A stretch of DNA of 64,000 bases from Arthrobacter sp. UNC362MFTsu5.1 (GTDB lineage: Bacteria; Actinomycetota; Actinomycetes; Actinomycetales; Micrococcaceae): assembly GCF_000685965.1 (NCBI RefSeq), contig NZ_JMLE01000002.1, positions 124,001 to 188,000 of the forward strand, read 5' to 3'. Positions 29,434 through 38,009 of the stretch are shown piece by piece. Each line of letters begins with the position of its first letter. The first letter of the stretch is position 1. Made by a program: the position numbers and the translations under genes. A model generated the notes under the pieces. It ran no database searches. It was not told where the DNA came from and saw nothing but the letters and a program-made list of their open reading frames with translations.

Positions 29434-29628
29434 ATGAACTCTGCACTGGTCTCCATGGTTGCCTTTATCGCCGGCGTCAAGAACCGGCTCACTCGCGAAG
29501 AGAAGGGCGCCACGATGGTGGAGTACGGCATCATGGTCGCCTTCATCGCCGTCCTGGTTATGGCCGCTGTCATCATCCTCGGCCCGCAGATTGCGGCCCT
29601 GTTCACGTCAGTTTCGGCAAAGCTCTAG
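29434..29628 (+). CDS. flp: Flp family type IVb pilin, copy 1 of locus 1
   Basis: Major subunit of a Tad pilus, 64 residues. The leader ends in EEKG, and the mature protein begins ATMVEYGIMVAFIAV. The GxxxxEY motif marks cleavage by the prepilin peptidase after Gly. A single hydrophobic helix follows. AAAAGGAACACAAA precedes the ATG. The 20 residues around the cleavage site are identical or nearly so to the next gene, so the two arose by duplication. Confidence 0.93.
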   Translation: MNSALVSMVAFIAGVKNRLTREEKGATMVEYGIMVAFIAVLVMAAVIILGPQIAALFTSVSAKL

Positions 29629-29635
29629 TCGACGA

Positions 29636-29666
29636 GGTTGCGGTGGCCATAAGTGCCACCGCAACC
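29636..29666 (+). terminator. Hairpin directly after first flp gene
   Basis: Perfect 12-base arms GGTTGCGGTGGC/GCCACCGCAACC, starting eight bases after the stop codon. There is no U-run. Probably a partial terminator or mRNA-stabilising structure within the operon. Confidence 0.6.
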
Positions 29667-29749
29667 AACCCTTCGCACAGCCAGCTGGGGAACTCTTCGA
29701 GTGGCCGGCACCGAAGGCTGAAATTTTGGTCTTATACAAGGAGCAAGTC

Positions 29750-29941
29750 ATGAACTCGTTCATAGCAACAATCAATGCCGTTCTTCACACAGCAAAAGGC
29801 AAGCTGCAAGAGGAAAAGGGCGCCACGATGGTCGAGTACGGCATCATGGTCGCCTTCATCGCCGTTGTGGTGATGGCTGCGGTCATCATCCTCGGCCCGA
29901 AGGTCGCCGACCTCTTCACTTCTGTTTCGGCAGCTCTTTAG
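29750..29941 (+). CDS. flp: Flp family type IVb pilin, copy 2 of locus 1
   Basis: 63-residue pilin, paralogous to the preceding gene. The leader ends in EEKG, the mature start is ATMVEYGIMVAFIAV, and the C-terminus is GPKVADLFTSVSAAL. AAGGAGCAAGTC precedes the ATG. The leader peptide differs from copy 1 (HTAKGKLQ versus AGVKNRLT), and the exposed end differs in several residues, so the two could be mixed in one fibre or used at different levels. Confidence 0.93.
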   Translation: MNSFIATINAVLHTAKGKLQEEKGATMVEYGIMVAFIAVVVMAAVIILGPKVADLFTSVSAAL

Positions 29942-29972
29942 AAAATTTGTTCAACGGAGCTGACGACGCTTT

Positions 29973-30008
29973 GGGCTCTGGCGGTGGGCATAACCGCCGT
30001 CAGGGCCC
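29973..30008 (+). terminator. Imperfect hairpin after second flp gene
   Basis: GGGCTCTG-GCGGT pairs with ACCGCC-GTCAGGGCCC, with a small bulge and one G-U pair, 32 bases after the stop codon. It is the same position as the hairpins after the other pilin genes, and again lacks a U-run. Confidence 0.45.
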
Positions 30009-30062
30009 ATTCCACTTATAGGAAACATTCACCGCTCTAACAAAAGGTTTGGGGAGACGGTC

Positions 30063-30470
30063 TTGAAGTCAAAACGGAAAGAACGCGGCGCAGTGGCCGT
30101 TGAGATGGCGATCGTTCTCCCGCTGCTACTACTGGTTCTTATCGGGATCATCGAATTCGGCCGAGTGCTAAATGTCCAGGTCTCACTGACCCAGGCGGCC
30201 CGTGAAGGGGCCAGGTACGCAGCCATCCATCACAGCGACTCGTCACTGGACGTAAGCGCCGTGGCCTTGGCGGCGGCACCGTCCCTTTCGGGGCTCCCGG
30301 TGACGGTCACACACAATGCGGGCAGCTGTACGTCCGGCACAAATGTCACGGTCACCACCAAGGTGACCATGTCCTCAATGACAGGCTTCCTCGACGCCGG
30401 CTTCTTCGGCCAGCCGGTTATTTTCCCGCTGTCCATGACTGGAGTAGGAGTAATGCGATGCGGCGGTTGA
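30063..30470 (+). CDS. tadE: TadE-like pseudopilin, locus 1
   Basis: Minor pilin of 135 residues. The short basic N-terminus KSKRKERG is followed by AVAVEMAIVLPLLLLVLIGI, which has the G-x4-E leader type processed by the prepilin peptidase. Then EFGRVLNVQVSLTQAAREGA is the conserved TadE block. The C-terminal part has a Cys pair region (AGSCTSGTNVTVTT) and ends MRCGG. The TTG start follows GGGGAGA. The last 13 bases overlap the next gene. Confidence 0.87.
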   Translation: MKSKRKERGAVAVEMAIVLPLLLLVLIGIIEFGRVLNVQVSLTQAAREGARYAAIHHSDSSLDVSAVALAAAPSLSGLPVTVTHNAGSCTSGTNVTVTTKVTMSSMTGFLDAGFFGQPVIFPLSMTGVGVMRCGG

Positions 30471-31513
30471 TTCCACAACGTTTCGCCCACCATCGGGCCG
30501 TGCGTGCAGCAGAGCGCGACGAGCGCGGCGCCGCGTCTGTCATCGTGGCAGTGCTCCTCGTTGTCTTGATGGGGTTCGGGGCCCTAGCCGTTGACGTCGG
30601 CGCCATGTATGCGGAAAAAGCCCAACTGCAGAATGGAGCCGACGCTTCCGCGTTGGCTATCGCAAATGACTGTGGCAAAGGATCATGCGGCAGTTACAAC
30701 GCGACGGGGAGTGCACTAGCCAACAGCAACAGCAACGACAACTCCAGCGGAATTGCGTCCATAACGTTCCCGACCACCACATCGGTCCGGGTTGAAACCA
30801 ACACGCGTCAGGCCGGCTCAGGAGTCAACAGCTTTTCCCTTTTCTTCGCCCGCGTGATGGGTTTCGACACTACGGATATCCGAGCTGTGGCCGAGGCACG
30901 CTGGGGGGCGCCGACCAAGGCAACAACCCTTCCGTGGACTATCAGCAAGTGCGTCTTCGAGAAGTACTTAACGCCAAGCCAGCTTGCCGAGCTGAACTCA
31001 ACCGGTGACTTCACGGGCAATCCGACCCCGACGCACATTCTCCTGCGTTACGACGAAAATACTCCGGATTACCCTGGTTGCCCGCCGCAGAATGGTTACG
31101 CTGAGGGCGGCTTCGGCTGGCTGGACCGGGACACTGGCTGCTCGGCAAACATCGACATCGCCAATTCGGAAATTGGCAACGACCCCGGCAATGATTTTCC
31201 GAGCGAATGCAATGGCATCCTGGCCACACTCCTGATGGAGCCCGTCCTCATTCCAGTGTTCAGCACCGCGACAGGAAACGGGCAGCACGCTACATACGCC
31301 TTGGTTGGATTCTTGGCATTCAAGGTCACCGGCTACAAGTTCGGCGGTGGGCCATCGCTGACAAATCTTGACTCCGCCGCACCGTCCTGCACGGGCAACT
31401 GCAGGGGTATCCAGGGGTACTTCACCCGTTATGTCTCCTTGGCCGAGGGCCTCGCCTTAGGCGGTTCAGGAACTCCCAACTACGGAGGATCCGGGGTAGC
31501 ACTCACGCAGTAG
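30458..31513 (+). CDS. TadG-like pilus-associated protein, locus 1
   Basis: 351 residues. The N-terminal anchor ERGAASVIVAVLLVVLMGF is followed by GALAVDVGAMYAEKAQLQNGADASALA, the signature of TadG/Flp-assembly N-terminal domains. The rest is an exported, cysteine-containing domain (cysteines in CGKGSC, YPGCPP, GCSAN, SECNG, SCTGNC). No von Willebrand domain is apparent, so only the N-terminus is truly TadG-like. Probably a minor tip or wall-associated component. It overlaps tadE by 13 bases. Confidence 0.8.
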   Translation: MRRLIPQRFAHHRAVRAAERDERGAASVIVAVLLVVLMGFGALAVDVGAMYAEKAQLQNGADASALAIANDCGKGSCGSYNATGSALANSNSNDNSSGIASITFPTTTSVRVETNTRQAGSGVNSFSLFFARVMGFDTTDIRAVAEARWGAPTKATTLPWTISKCVFEKYLTPSQLAELNSTGDFTGNPTPTHILLRYDENTPDYPGCPPQNGYAEGGFGWLDRDTGCSANIDIANSEIGNDPGNDFPSECNGILATLLMEPVLIPVFSTATGNGQHATYALVGFLAFKVTGYKFGGGPSLTNLDSAAPSCTGNCRGIQGYFTRYVSLAEGLALGGSGTPNYGGSGVALTQ

Positions 31514-31572
31514 AAACAAGCCGTTCTCATCGCGGAACGGATGCACTCACACACTAAGAAGGAGCATCTAAA

Positions 31573-32334
31573 GTGAAATCACGCCTACTGGGAGGCATTG
31601 CAGCGCTGCTGCTGGCAATCACTGGAACCGTACTACTTGTCGTATACGTCCAGGGAGCTGACAACAGGGCATTGCAAGGACTGGATCCCGTAAATGTACT
31701 CGTCGTCAAAGAATCTGTCCCTGCCGGCACAAAGGCAGAAGACCTGAACGGTAAGGTCCAACTGGAGTCGATGCCTCAATCTGCAGTGCCGGAGGGCGCC
31801 CTCGACAAGCTAAGCGAGCAGGGGGGAAAAGTCACCTCCGTGGCTTTGGAACCCGGCGAGCAACTCCTTTCAGCCAGGCTAGTCGATCCTCGGGACCTGC
31901 GGCCGGGAACGGTGCCGGTACCTGAGGGGCTTGAAGAGGTCACTTTCCTGTTGGCACCAGATCGGATCCTGGGCGGACGGCTCGAAGCAGGAGACAAAGT
32001 AACAGTCTTCAGCTCCTTCAAGGCGGAGGATGCAATGCCGGACAATGCCAACGTTCCGGCCGAAGTCAAGGGATGGAAGCAGTCCACCGGGCTCCTCTTC
32101 CACGATGTACTTGTCACAGCTGTCCAGAAAGCCGAGCCGGACGCTAAGTCGGGGTCCTCAGACAATGCCGTTGCGATGCCGAACGGTTCCGCCTACGTGA
32201 CTGTCGCCCGCAGCGACGCCGACGCCTCCAAAATGATCTATGGGGCGGAGTTCGGTACCCTCTGGCTGTCCAAGCAGACGGCGTCCACGGCTAAGTCCAA
32301 TCCTCCCATTACGACGTTCGGTGGGCTGTACTGA
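31573..32334 (+). CDS. cpaB: CpaB/RcpC-like pilus assembly protein, locus 1
   Basis: 253 residues with one N-terminal helix (LLGGIAALLLAITGTVLLVV) and a SAF domain from about residue 40 (NVLVVKESVPAGTKAEDL). A beta-rich domain follows (LEEVTFLLAPDRILGGRLEAGD). In Gram-negatives CpaB/RcpC works in the periplasm near the secretin. Gram-positives lack that channel, so here it more likely interacts with the cell wall or platform. The GTG start follows AAGGAGCATC. The stop overlaps the next ATG by one base. Confidence 0.85.
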   Translation: MKSRLLGGIAALLLAITGTVLLVVYVQGADNRALQGLDPVNVLVVKESVPAGTKAEDLNGKVQLESMPQSAVPEGALDKLSEQGGKVTSVALEPGEQLLSARLVDPRDLRPGTVPVPEGLEEVTFLLAPDRILGGRLEAGDKVTVFSSFKAEDAMPDNANVPAEVKGWKQSTGLLFHDVLVTAVQKAEPDAKSGSSDNAVAMPNGSAYVTVARSDADASKMIYGAEFGTLWLSKQTASTAKSNPPITTFGGLY

Positions 32335-33533
32335 TGAGCCGCTTTGTCGCAGTCACGGCGGTGCGCGACTTTGAGGGCCGCGTCCGCCAGGCCATCGCAG
32401 GGGCCTTGCACGGAGAACTGCAGACCCTCAATCCGGAGGTATTGTCCGGTGGACCTGATGATGTGTTCAAGCAGCTCAATGGTGCACCGCCCGAGGTTCT
32501 GATCCTCGGACCCGGCGTAACAGCTGAAGCCGCGTTGAAACTGGCTACGGTCTTTGACCTCCAGTACCCGGAGATCAGCCTTCTGCTTGTTGCGGAGCCC
32601 AGCCCAGACTTGGTGTTGAAGGCCATGCATTCGGGGATCCGCGATGTTGTCACGCCAGAAATTGAAGTCAACGATCTGCGAGTGCTACTGGAACGAGCGT
32701 GCCTCGCCGCAGCCAGCCGCCGGCGAGGCATGGGCCCCGCTGCCGAACCTGACCAGGACCGTGGGCGGGTCATTGCGGTGATGTCACCCAAGGGTGGCGT
32801 CGGGAAAACCACAGTCGCAACGAATCTTGCAATTGGTTTAGGCAAGGTTGCCCCGATGAGCGTAGTTCTCGTGGATCTGGACCTTCAGTTCGGAGACGTT
32901 GCGTCGGGATTGCAGCTCGAACCGGAACACTCCATCACGGAGGCAGTTCACGGCGCCGCATCGCAGGATTCGATGGTTTTGAAGGCGTTTCTGACCGTCC
33001 ATCCGGCGGGCATCTATGCACTCTGCGCTCCCCGCACGCCATCCGAATCTGACTACATCACAGCCGACCACGTCAGTCGCCTGCTGAATCAACTGGCGAG
33101 CGAGTTCAAATACGTCGTGGTCGACACCGCACCAGGTCTGGGGGAACACGTCCTTGCGACCCTGGAGCTGGCTACAGACGGCGTATGGGTCTGTGGCATG
33201 GATGTTCCCAGTGTCCGCGGGCTCCGCAAGTGTTTCACTGTCCTTAAGGAGCTCCAGTTGCTGCCGCAGGGACGGCATACCGTCCTGAATTTCGCTGATC
33301 GCAAAAGCGGACTGTCGGTACAGGATGTTGAAGCGACAATCGGGGTCCCGATAGATGCAGTGGTGCCACGATCCCGGACTTTGCCGTACTCGACGAATCG
33401 CGGGATACCCGTTCTGCAGAGCACTTCCAGGGACTCGGCCACCAAAGGCCTGAAGAAGCTGGTAGACCGCTTTGACCCCCAGTGGGTGTCCTCTAATCAC
33501 AACAAATTGCACCGACGGGTGGTTGTCTCATGA
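32334..33533 (+). CDS. tadZ: TadZ/CpaE-like localisation ATPase, locus 1
   Basis: 399 residues: an N-terminal receiver-like domain without an obvious phospho-site (about 1-130), then a ParA/MinD-type ATPase domain. The deviant Walker A is VMSPKGGVGKTTVATNLAIG, with DLDLQFGDVASGL and VVVDTAPGLGEHVLATLELA following. TadZ proteins mark the pole where the Tad apparatus assembles. Overlaps cpaB by one base and tadA by four. Confidence 0.9.
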   Translation: MSRFVAVTAVRDFEGRVRQAIAGALHGELQTLNPEVLSGGPDDVFKQLNGAPPEVLILGPGVTAEAALKLATVFDLQYPEISLLLVAEPSPDLVLKAMHSGIRDVVTPEIEVNDLRVLLERACLAAASRRRGMGPAAEPDQDRGRVIAVMSPKGGVGKTTVATNLAIGLGKVAPMSVVLVDLDLQFGDVASGLQLEPEHSITEAVHGAASQDSMVLKAFLTVHPAGIYALCAPRTPSESDYITADHVSRLLNQLASEFKYVVVDTAPGLGEHVLATLELATDGVWVCGMDVPSVRGLRKCFTVLKELQLLPQGRHTVLNFADRKSGLSVQDVEATIGVPIDAVVPRSRTLPYSTNRGIPVLQSTSRDSATKGLKKLVDRFDPQWVSSNHNKLHRRVVVS

Positions 33534-35014
33534 AACTCTCAGACCGACTTTCCAGGACGCAGCGGGAGGGTGCCTCACAGCCTCCCAACGGAACAATCGA
33601 TGAAGCTCCCGTCTCAGGGCCCGCCTCTTCAATTCCTTTCGCGTCACCGGCTGCGGGCGGGAGCCCAATCGCCCTCGCCACCGCGCCCTCGCTCGGAGGC
33701 GGCCCCGTCGTCCCTGTTGTCGACGCGTTGGCCGGGCTGAAGCAACGCGCGGCACTCGCACTATTTGAGCGGATGGGAACGCGTTTCGGCGACACCTCGG
33801 CGTCCGAAGAAGATCTCCGCGCAAGCGCCGTTGAAGAACTATCGGCGGTGATTGATCAGGAGCAGGTTCCGCTTTCGCCCGAAGAACGACGTCGCCTCAT
33901 CCGTGACGTTGCCGACGAAGTCATGGGCTTGGGTCCGCTTCAGCGCCTCCTGGAGGATCCGGCTGTAACCGAAATCATGGTCAATCGTTCCGATCAAATC
34001 TACGTGGAACGTAACGGACGTCTCTCACTGACCGGATCACAGTTCAGCTCGGATGATCACTTGCGGAAGGTAATCGAGCGCATCGTCTCCAAAGTGGGCC
34101 GCCGCATCGATGAATCGTCTCCGCTCGTCGATGCAAGGCTGGAAGACGGTTCGCGTGTGAATGCGATCATCCCGCCCTTGGCTGTGAACGGACCATCACT
34201 TACCATCCGTAAGTTCAGCCAGGTCCCGTTGACTGTGCAGAACCTCATTGACTGGGGGTCCATGACTCCGGAAATGGCGGAGCTCCTCAGCGCATGTGTG
34301 CGAGCACGGCTGAATATCATCGTCTCTGGCGGAACAGGAACAGGCAAGACGACACTTCTCAACGTCCTTTCCTCCTTCATTCCCGAGGACGACAGGATCG
34401 TCACCATCGAGGACGCGGTGGAACTGCAGTTGCAGCAAGAGCACGTGGTCCGGTTGGAAAGCCGGCCACCCAATATCGAGGGCAAGGGTGCAGTGCCCAT
34501 TCGCGAACTCCTCAGGAACTCGCTCCGCATGCGTCCTGACCGCATCATTGTCGGCGAAGTCCGTGGCGGCGAATCACTGGACATGCTCCAGGCCATGAAC
34601 ACCGGCCACGATGGCTCGTTGTCCACCGTTCACGCTAACGCTCCGCGCGATGCCGTTGCCCGACTTGAAACGCTGGTCCTCATGGCCGGGATGGACCTTC
34701 CCTTGCGGGCCATACGGGAGCAGATAGCGTCCGCCGTTGACCTGATCATCCAGGTAACCCGTCTGCGTGACGGAAGCCGCCGGGTCACACATGTCACCGA
34801 AGTTCAAGGCATGGAGGGAGAAATCGTTACGCTCCAGGATGCCTTCGTCTTCGACTATTCCGCAGGTATGGACGCCCAAGGCAGGTTTCTTGGAAAGCCG
34901 GTTCCCACAGGAATCCGTCCTCGGTTCCTGGATCGTTTCGCTGATCTGGGCATCGCAGTATCCCCGGGCGTCTTCGGTGCGGCTTCGGCTCCGGTTTCTT
35001 CAGGGAGGCGGTGA
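33530..35014 (+). CDS. tadA: TadA/CpaF secretion ATPase, locus 1
   Basis: Hexameric motor ATPase powering pilus extension, and in Tad systems probably retraction as well. The 494 residues have a variable N-terminus and then a core with VTEIMVNRSDQIYVERNG. Walker A is SGGTGTGKTTLLNVL. The Asp box/Walker B region is RPDRIIVGEVRGGESLDM and the His box is TGHDGSLSTVHAN. The core is strikingly similar to the second copy at 41043. ATG overlaps the tadZ stop. Confidence 0.95.
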   Translation: MKLSDRLSRTQREGASQPPNGTIDEAPVSGPASSIPFASPAAGGSPIALATAPSLGGGPVVPVVDALAGLKQRAALALFERMGTRFGDTSASEEDLRASAVEELSAVIDQEQVPLSPEERRRLIRDVADEVMGLGPLQRLLEDPAVTEIMVNRSDQIYVERNGRLSLTGSQFSSDDHLRKVIERIVSKVGRRIDESSPLVDARLEDGSRVNAIIPPLAVNGPSLTIRKFSQVPLTVQNLIDWGSMTPEMAELLSACVRARLNIIVSGGTGTGKTTLLNVLSSFIPEDDRIVTIEDAVELQLQQEHVVRLESRPPNIEGKGAVPIRELLRNSLRMRPDRIIVGEVRGGESLDMLQAMNTGHDGSLSTVHANAPRDAVARLETLVLMAGMDLPLRAIREQIASAVDLIIQVTRLRDGSRRVTHVTEVQGMEGEIVTLQDAFVFDYSAGMDAQGRFLGKPVPTGIRPRFLDRFADLGIAVSPGVFGAASAPVSSGRR

Positions 35015-35016
35015 TC

Positions 35017-35958
35017 ATGGATTCGCCGGCCGTCCTCGGTTTTGCCATCTGTTTGTGCCTTGCCGCATTGATATTGGTCTTCCTTGTAGTGCTTAAGCCG
35101 CGTTACGGTGCCATCCCCATGGAGCGCCGCCGGAACTCGTCTCAGCCGCAAGCATCAACAGTTAGCCGCTTCACTCAATCAGCCGTAACCGCCGTTGACG
35201 GAGTTATCGGCGAATCGGGGGGCCCCTACAACAGGGCAGTGCTCTACAACGCCGGGGTCAAGATGTCGCCGGCCGACTTCACGGTGGCGGTAGGGATCGG
35301 GTCTGTGTTCGCAGGTGTATTCGCCTGGTTCCTGACGCACATTTTGATCGGATTCCTCGTAGCAGCAGCTACGCCGTTTGCCACCAAACTGGTCCTCAAC
35401 ATTCTCACGGACAAGCGCCGCGGAAAGTTCGAAGCCCAACTGACAGACACCATCCAGATGTTGATTGGAGGCCTCCGCGTCGGTCACAGCGTAATGCGGT
35501 CCATCGAGGCAGCGTCACTGGAGGCGGATGCTCCGACATCGGAGGAACTTGCCCGGATCGTCAATGAGACCCGGATTGGCAAGGACGCACGCGTGGCAAT
35601 CGAGGACGCCGCGGATCGCATGGACAGTGAAGATTTCCGGTGGATTGCCCAGGCTGTCCAGATCAACAGGGAAGTCGGCGGGGACCTAGCCGAAGTGCTC
35701 GAACAAGTGGCCGCAACCATTCGCGAACGAAGCGACATCAAGGGCCAGATCCGGTCTCTCAGTGCCGAAGGGAAAATGTCGGCGTACATCCTGATGGCAC
35801 TGCCAGTCGGCGTTGCTTTGTTCCTAGGGGTCATCAATCCGGGATACCTCAACGTGTTCGTCGAACACTTCGTCGGGATCATCCTCATGGTGCTCAGCGT
35901 CATCATGTTCATCGTCGGCGGCTTCTGGCTTAGCCGGATCGTCAAGATCAAGTTCTAG
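35017..35958 (+). CDS. tadB: TadB inner-membrane platform protein, locus 1
   Basis: 313 residues of the T2SSF fold: two N-terminal helices, a cytoplasmic helical domain (AQLTDTIQMLIGGLRVGHSV), the block DSEDFRWIAQAVQINREVGG, and two C-terminal helices. Pairs with TadC as the platform above the ATPase. A GTG at 35011 would overlap the tadA stop, but AGGGAGG lies at the best distance from the ATG at 35017, so I prefer that. Confidence 0.92.
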   Translation: MDSPAVLGFAICLCLAALILVFLVVLKPRYGAIPMERRRNSSQPQASTVSRFTQSAVTAVDGVIGESGGPYNRAVLYNAGVKMSPADFTVAVGIGSVFAGVFAWFLTHILIGFLVAAATPFATKLVLNILTDKRRGKFEAQLTDTIQMLIGGLRVGHSVMRSIEAASLEADAPTSEELARIVNETRIGKDARVAIEDAADRMDSEDFRWIAQAVQINREVGGDLAEVLEQVAATIRERSDIKGQIRSLSAEGKMSAYILMALPVGVALFLGVINPGYLNVFVEHFVGIILMVLSVIMFIVGGFWLSRIVKIKF

Positions 35959-35969
35959 GGGGATTCCAA

Positions 35970-36848
35970 ATGAACATCACAGTCCTGGCGCTAATAGCGC
36001 TGGTTGTTATCCCGGTCACCTTCCTGGCGTGGTCGCTCGTGTCGATCGACCGGCGGGGGATGGTGGCAGTCCAAACGAACTTGGGCCAGGGATTCAGTGT
36101 CAACGGGAACGCTGCCATCCAGCGGACCCCGGCTCTCCTGGGTGCTGCGAAGAGATTGACTCCGACCGGCTACGTCGGAAAGCTCGACCGCTGGCTGTCT
36201 CTGGCCGGAAGACCAGCGTCCATGCCGCTAGACAGGCTCCTTGTTGCCAAGCCCAGCCTGGCGCTTGGCGGCGCGATGTTGGGGCTGCTGCTCTTCAGCA
36301 ACAGCCCATCGCCTCAGACGTTTGCCTTGGGATTGGCAATCACCGCGTTCTTCTATTTCCTGCCGGACCTGCTCATCTACAACAAGGGAATCAAGCGCCA
36401 GCAGGAAATAGAAATGGAGCTGCCCAATACGCTCGATCAGATGCTCATTTCAGTAGAAGCCGGGCTGGGATTTGAAGCCGCAATGGCTCGCGCTGGACAA
36501 AACGGCACCGGAGCGCTGGCCCAAGAGCTGGTCCGGACCCTCCAGGACATCCAGGTAGGACGTCCCCGGCAGGAGGCCTACGCTGCACTGGCGGCACGGT
36601 CTTCTGTTCAGGACCTCCGGAGCTTTGTTCGCGCGGTGGTCCAAGCTGACAAGTACGGCATCGGGATTGCAAAGGTACTTCGGATGCAAGCCAAGCAATC
36701 CAGGATCAAGCGGCGCCAGCGGGCCGAAGAGAAGGCCATGAAGCTTCCGGTCAAGGTGCTGTTTCCCTTGTTGCTTTGCATCTTCCCCGTCCTGTTCATC
36801 GTGATCCTGGGGCCGGCCGCAATCAACATCATGAAGGCGTTTAGCTAG
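35970..36848 (+). CDS. tadC: TadC inner-membrane platform protein, locus 1
   Basis: 292 residues, the second T2SSF-type platform subunit. LPNTLDQMLISVEAGLGFEA is the conserved cytoplasmic helix pair, and QADKYGIGIAKVLRMQAKQ and RAEEKAMKLPVKVLFPLLLC lead into the C-terminal membrane hairpin. AGGGGGATTCC precedes the ATG. It is the last gene of locus 1; two hairpins follow. Confidence 0.92.
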   Translation: MNITVLALIALVVIPVTFLAWSLVSIDRRGMVAVQTNLGQGFSVNGNAAIQRTPALLGAAKRLTPTGYVGKLDRWLSLAGRPASMPLDRLLVAKPSLALGGAMLGLLLFSNSPSPQTFALGLAITAFFYFLPDLLIYNKGIKRQQEIEMELPNTLDQMLISVEAGLGFEAAMARAGQNGTGALAQELVRTLQDIQVGRPRQEAYAALAARSSVQDLRSFVRAVVQADKYGIGIAKVLRMQAKQSRIKRRQRAEEKAMKLPVKVLFPLLLCIFPVLFIVILGPAAINIMKAFS

Positions 36849-36955
36849 GGCTTTCCAACGGCCAGAGTTCTGGCCGCACAGACCCGGGCTCCTTGGCACC
36901 CAGAACCGAGGAGTCCGTTGCCACCCGGCAGCGAGGAGTAGGATCTCGCACCGGG

Positions 36956-36997
36956 CGAAGGCCCTGAGCGCGTGTGAGTGCTCGTTCAGGGCCTTCG
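36956..36997 (+). terminator. First terminator-like hairpin after tad locus 1
   Basis: 12-base arms CGAAGGCCCTGA/TCAGGGCCTTCG around an 18-base loop, 107 bases after tadC. Followed by TGGG and six A; no U-tract. Confidence 0.6.
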
Positions 36998-37032
36998 TGG
37001 GAAAAAATCACCATATCGCTCGGGTGTCTGCC

Positions 37033-37068
37033 AAGGACTCCTTCAGCCGCAAGGTTGAGGGAGTCCTT
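37033..37068 (+). terminator. Second terminator-like hairpin after tad locus 1
   Basis: Arms AAGGACTCC/GGAGTCCTT, extendable by TTCA/TTGA-type pairs, with a purine-rich loop. It lies 35 bases after the first hairpin, so the two could act as a tandem terminator. Confidence 0.55.
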
Positions 37069-37258
37069 ATGTGTGAGGAAGCCGCCTGCAGTCCCAGCAA
37101 ATCCGCAGATTAAGCGCAGGTTTGGCGCTGCCCATACGCAATGCGAGCAGGCTTGGCGAAGGATGCACCAAGATCCAACCGAAAGCGGTCACACGGTTGC
37201 TATTTTTTTGGCAGAGCTGGTGCAGGACCAGCCCACCCAAACTCGCTCAGGAGTCCCC

Positions 37259-37498
37259 ATGCTTTCTCTCCACACCAACCTCATGATCCGCCTTCGCAGC
37301 GACGAAAAGGGCGCTACCGCCGTCGAATACGGCATCATGGTTGCCCTCATCGCCGTCGTGATCATCGTAGCCGTCACCATTCTCGGCGGAACTTTGACCG
37401 ATATGTTTACCCAGGTGTCGTGCTCAGTCAGCGGTGGCACTTACGGTGCCGGCGCTGAGGCCGGGCTGGGAACCTGCACCCCCAAGGCCGCCCCGTAA
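37259..37498 (+). CDS. flp: Flp family type IVb pilin, locus 2
   Basis: 79-residue pilin. The leader is short and ends RSDEKG; the mature part begins ATAVEYGIMVALIAVVIIVA. Unlike the locus 1 pilins it carries an extra C-terminal tail of about 25 residues rich in Gly/Ala with two cysteines (VSCSVSGGTYGAGAEAGLG, then TCTPKAAP) that may form a disulphide on the fibre surface. AGGAGTCCCC precedes the ATG. First gene of locus 2. Confidence 0.93.
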   Translation: MLSLHTNLMIRLRSDEKGATAVEYGIMVALIAVVIIVAVTILGGTLTDMFTQVSCSVSGGTYGAGAEAGLGTCTPKAAP

Positions 37499-37541
37499 GG
37501 CGCTAGCCCACCCTCCCGACGCGCCCCGGCACGTCCACCAA

Positions 37542-37579
37542 CCGAAGTGGCGGCGGCATCCAAGCCGCCGCCACTTCGG
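37542..37579 (+). terminator. Strong hairpin after the locus 2 flp gene
   Basis: Perfect 16-base arms (37542-37557 and 37564-37579, CCGAAGTGGCGGCGGC and complement) with a six-base loop, 43 bases after the stop. No U-run. It occupies the same place as the hairpins after the locus 1 pilins. Confidence 0.7.
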
Positions 37580-37619
37580 CTGTCTTCACCACACCATCAG
37601 CCAGAGGAAAGGCACCACC

Positions 37620-38009
37620 ATGTCCAGGGCATCCGAGCGCGGAGCTGTTGCGGTCGAGTTTGCGATCCTGGCGCCCGTCCTCATCATGTTGCTCTTGGGC
37701 ATCGTCGAATTCAGCCGGGCTTACAACGCCCAGGCCTCACTCTCCGCCGCAGCCCGCGAAGGCGTGCGCGTCATGGCTATCTCCAACAAAGTCTCTGATG
37801 CCAACAAGGCTGCGAGGGATACTGCGGTATCGCTTCAGCCCGGGCTGAAGGACACGAACATCGTTTTCAAGAATCTCGACACCGGCACCACCAGTTGTGC
37901 ACCGGGTAACCGCATCACCGTCATCATCAGCTACAACCTCTCAACCATGACCGGCATCGCCGGCCCGTTCGCCATGACCGGTAAAGGGGCCATGCTATGC
38001 GGCGGCTAA
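37620..38009 (+). CDS. tadE: TadE-like pseudopilin, locus 2
   Basis: 129 residues. The leader SRASERG precedes AVAVEFAILAPVLIMLLLGI, with EFSRAYNAQASLSAAAREGV after it, the conserved TadE block. The C-terminus SCAPGNRITVII...MLCGG parallels the locus 1 protein, including both cysteine positions. AGAGGAAAGG is upstream of the ATG. It overlaps the next gene by 13 bases, exactly as in locus 1. Confidence 0.88.
   Translation: MSRASERGAVAVEFAILAPVLIMLLLGIVEFSRAYNAQASLSAAAREGVRVMAISNKVSDANKAARDTAVSLQPGLKDTNIVFKNLDTGTTSCAPGNRITVIISYNLSTMTGIAGPFAMTGKGAMLCGG

Larger units (their letters stand above)
36849..37258. other. Intergenic region separating the two tad loci
   Basis: 410 bases without a supportable gene. 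The first half carries two hairpins (36956-36997 and 37033-37068) that should end locus 1. The second half contains a T7 run (37204-37210) and should carry the promoter and leader of locus 2, with AGGAG just before the flp start. No CCAAGTAG palindrome like that of locus 1 is seen, so the two loci may be regulated differently. Confidence 0.6.
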
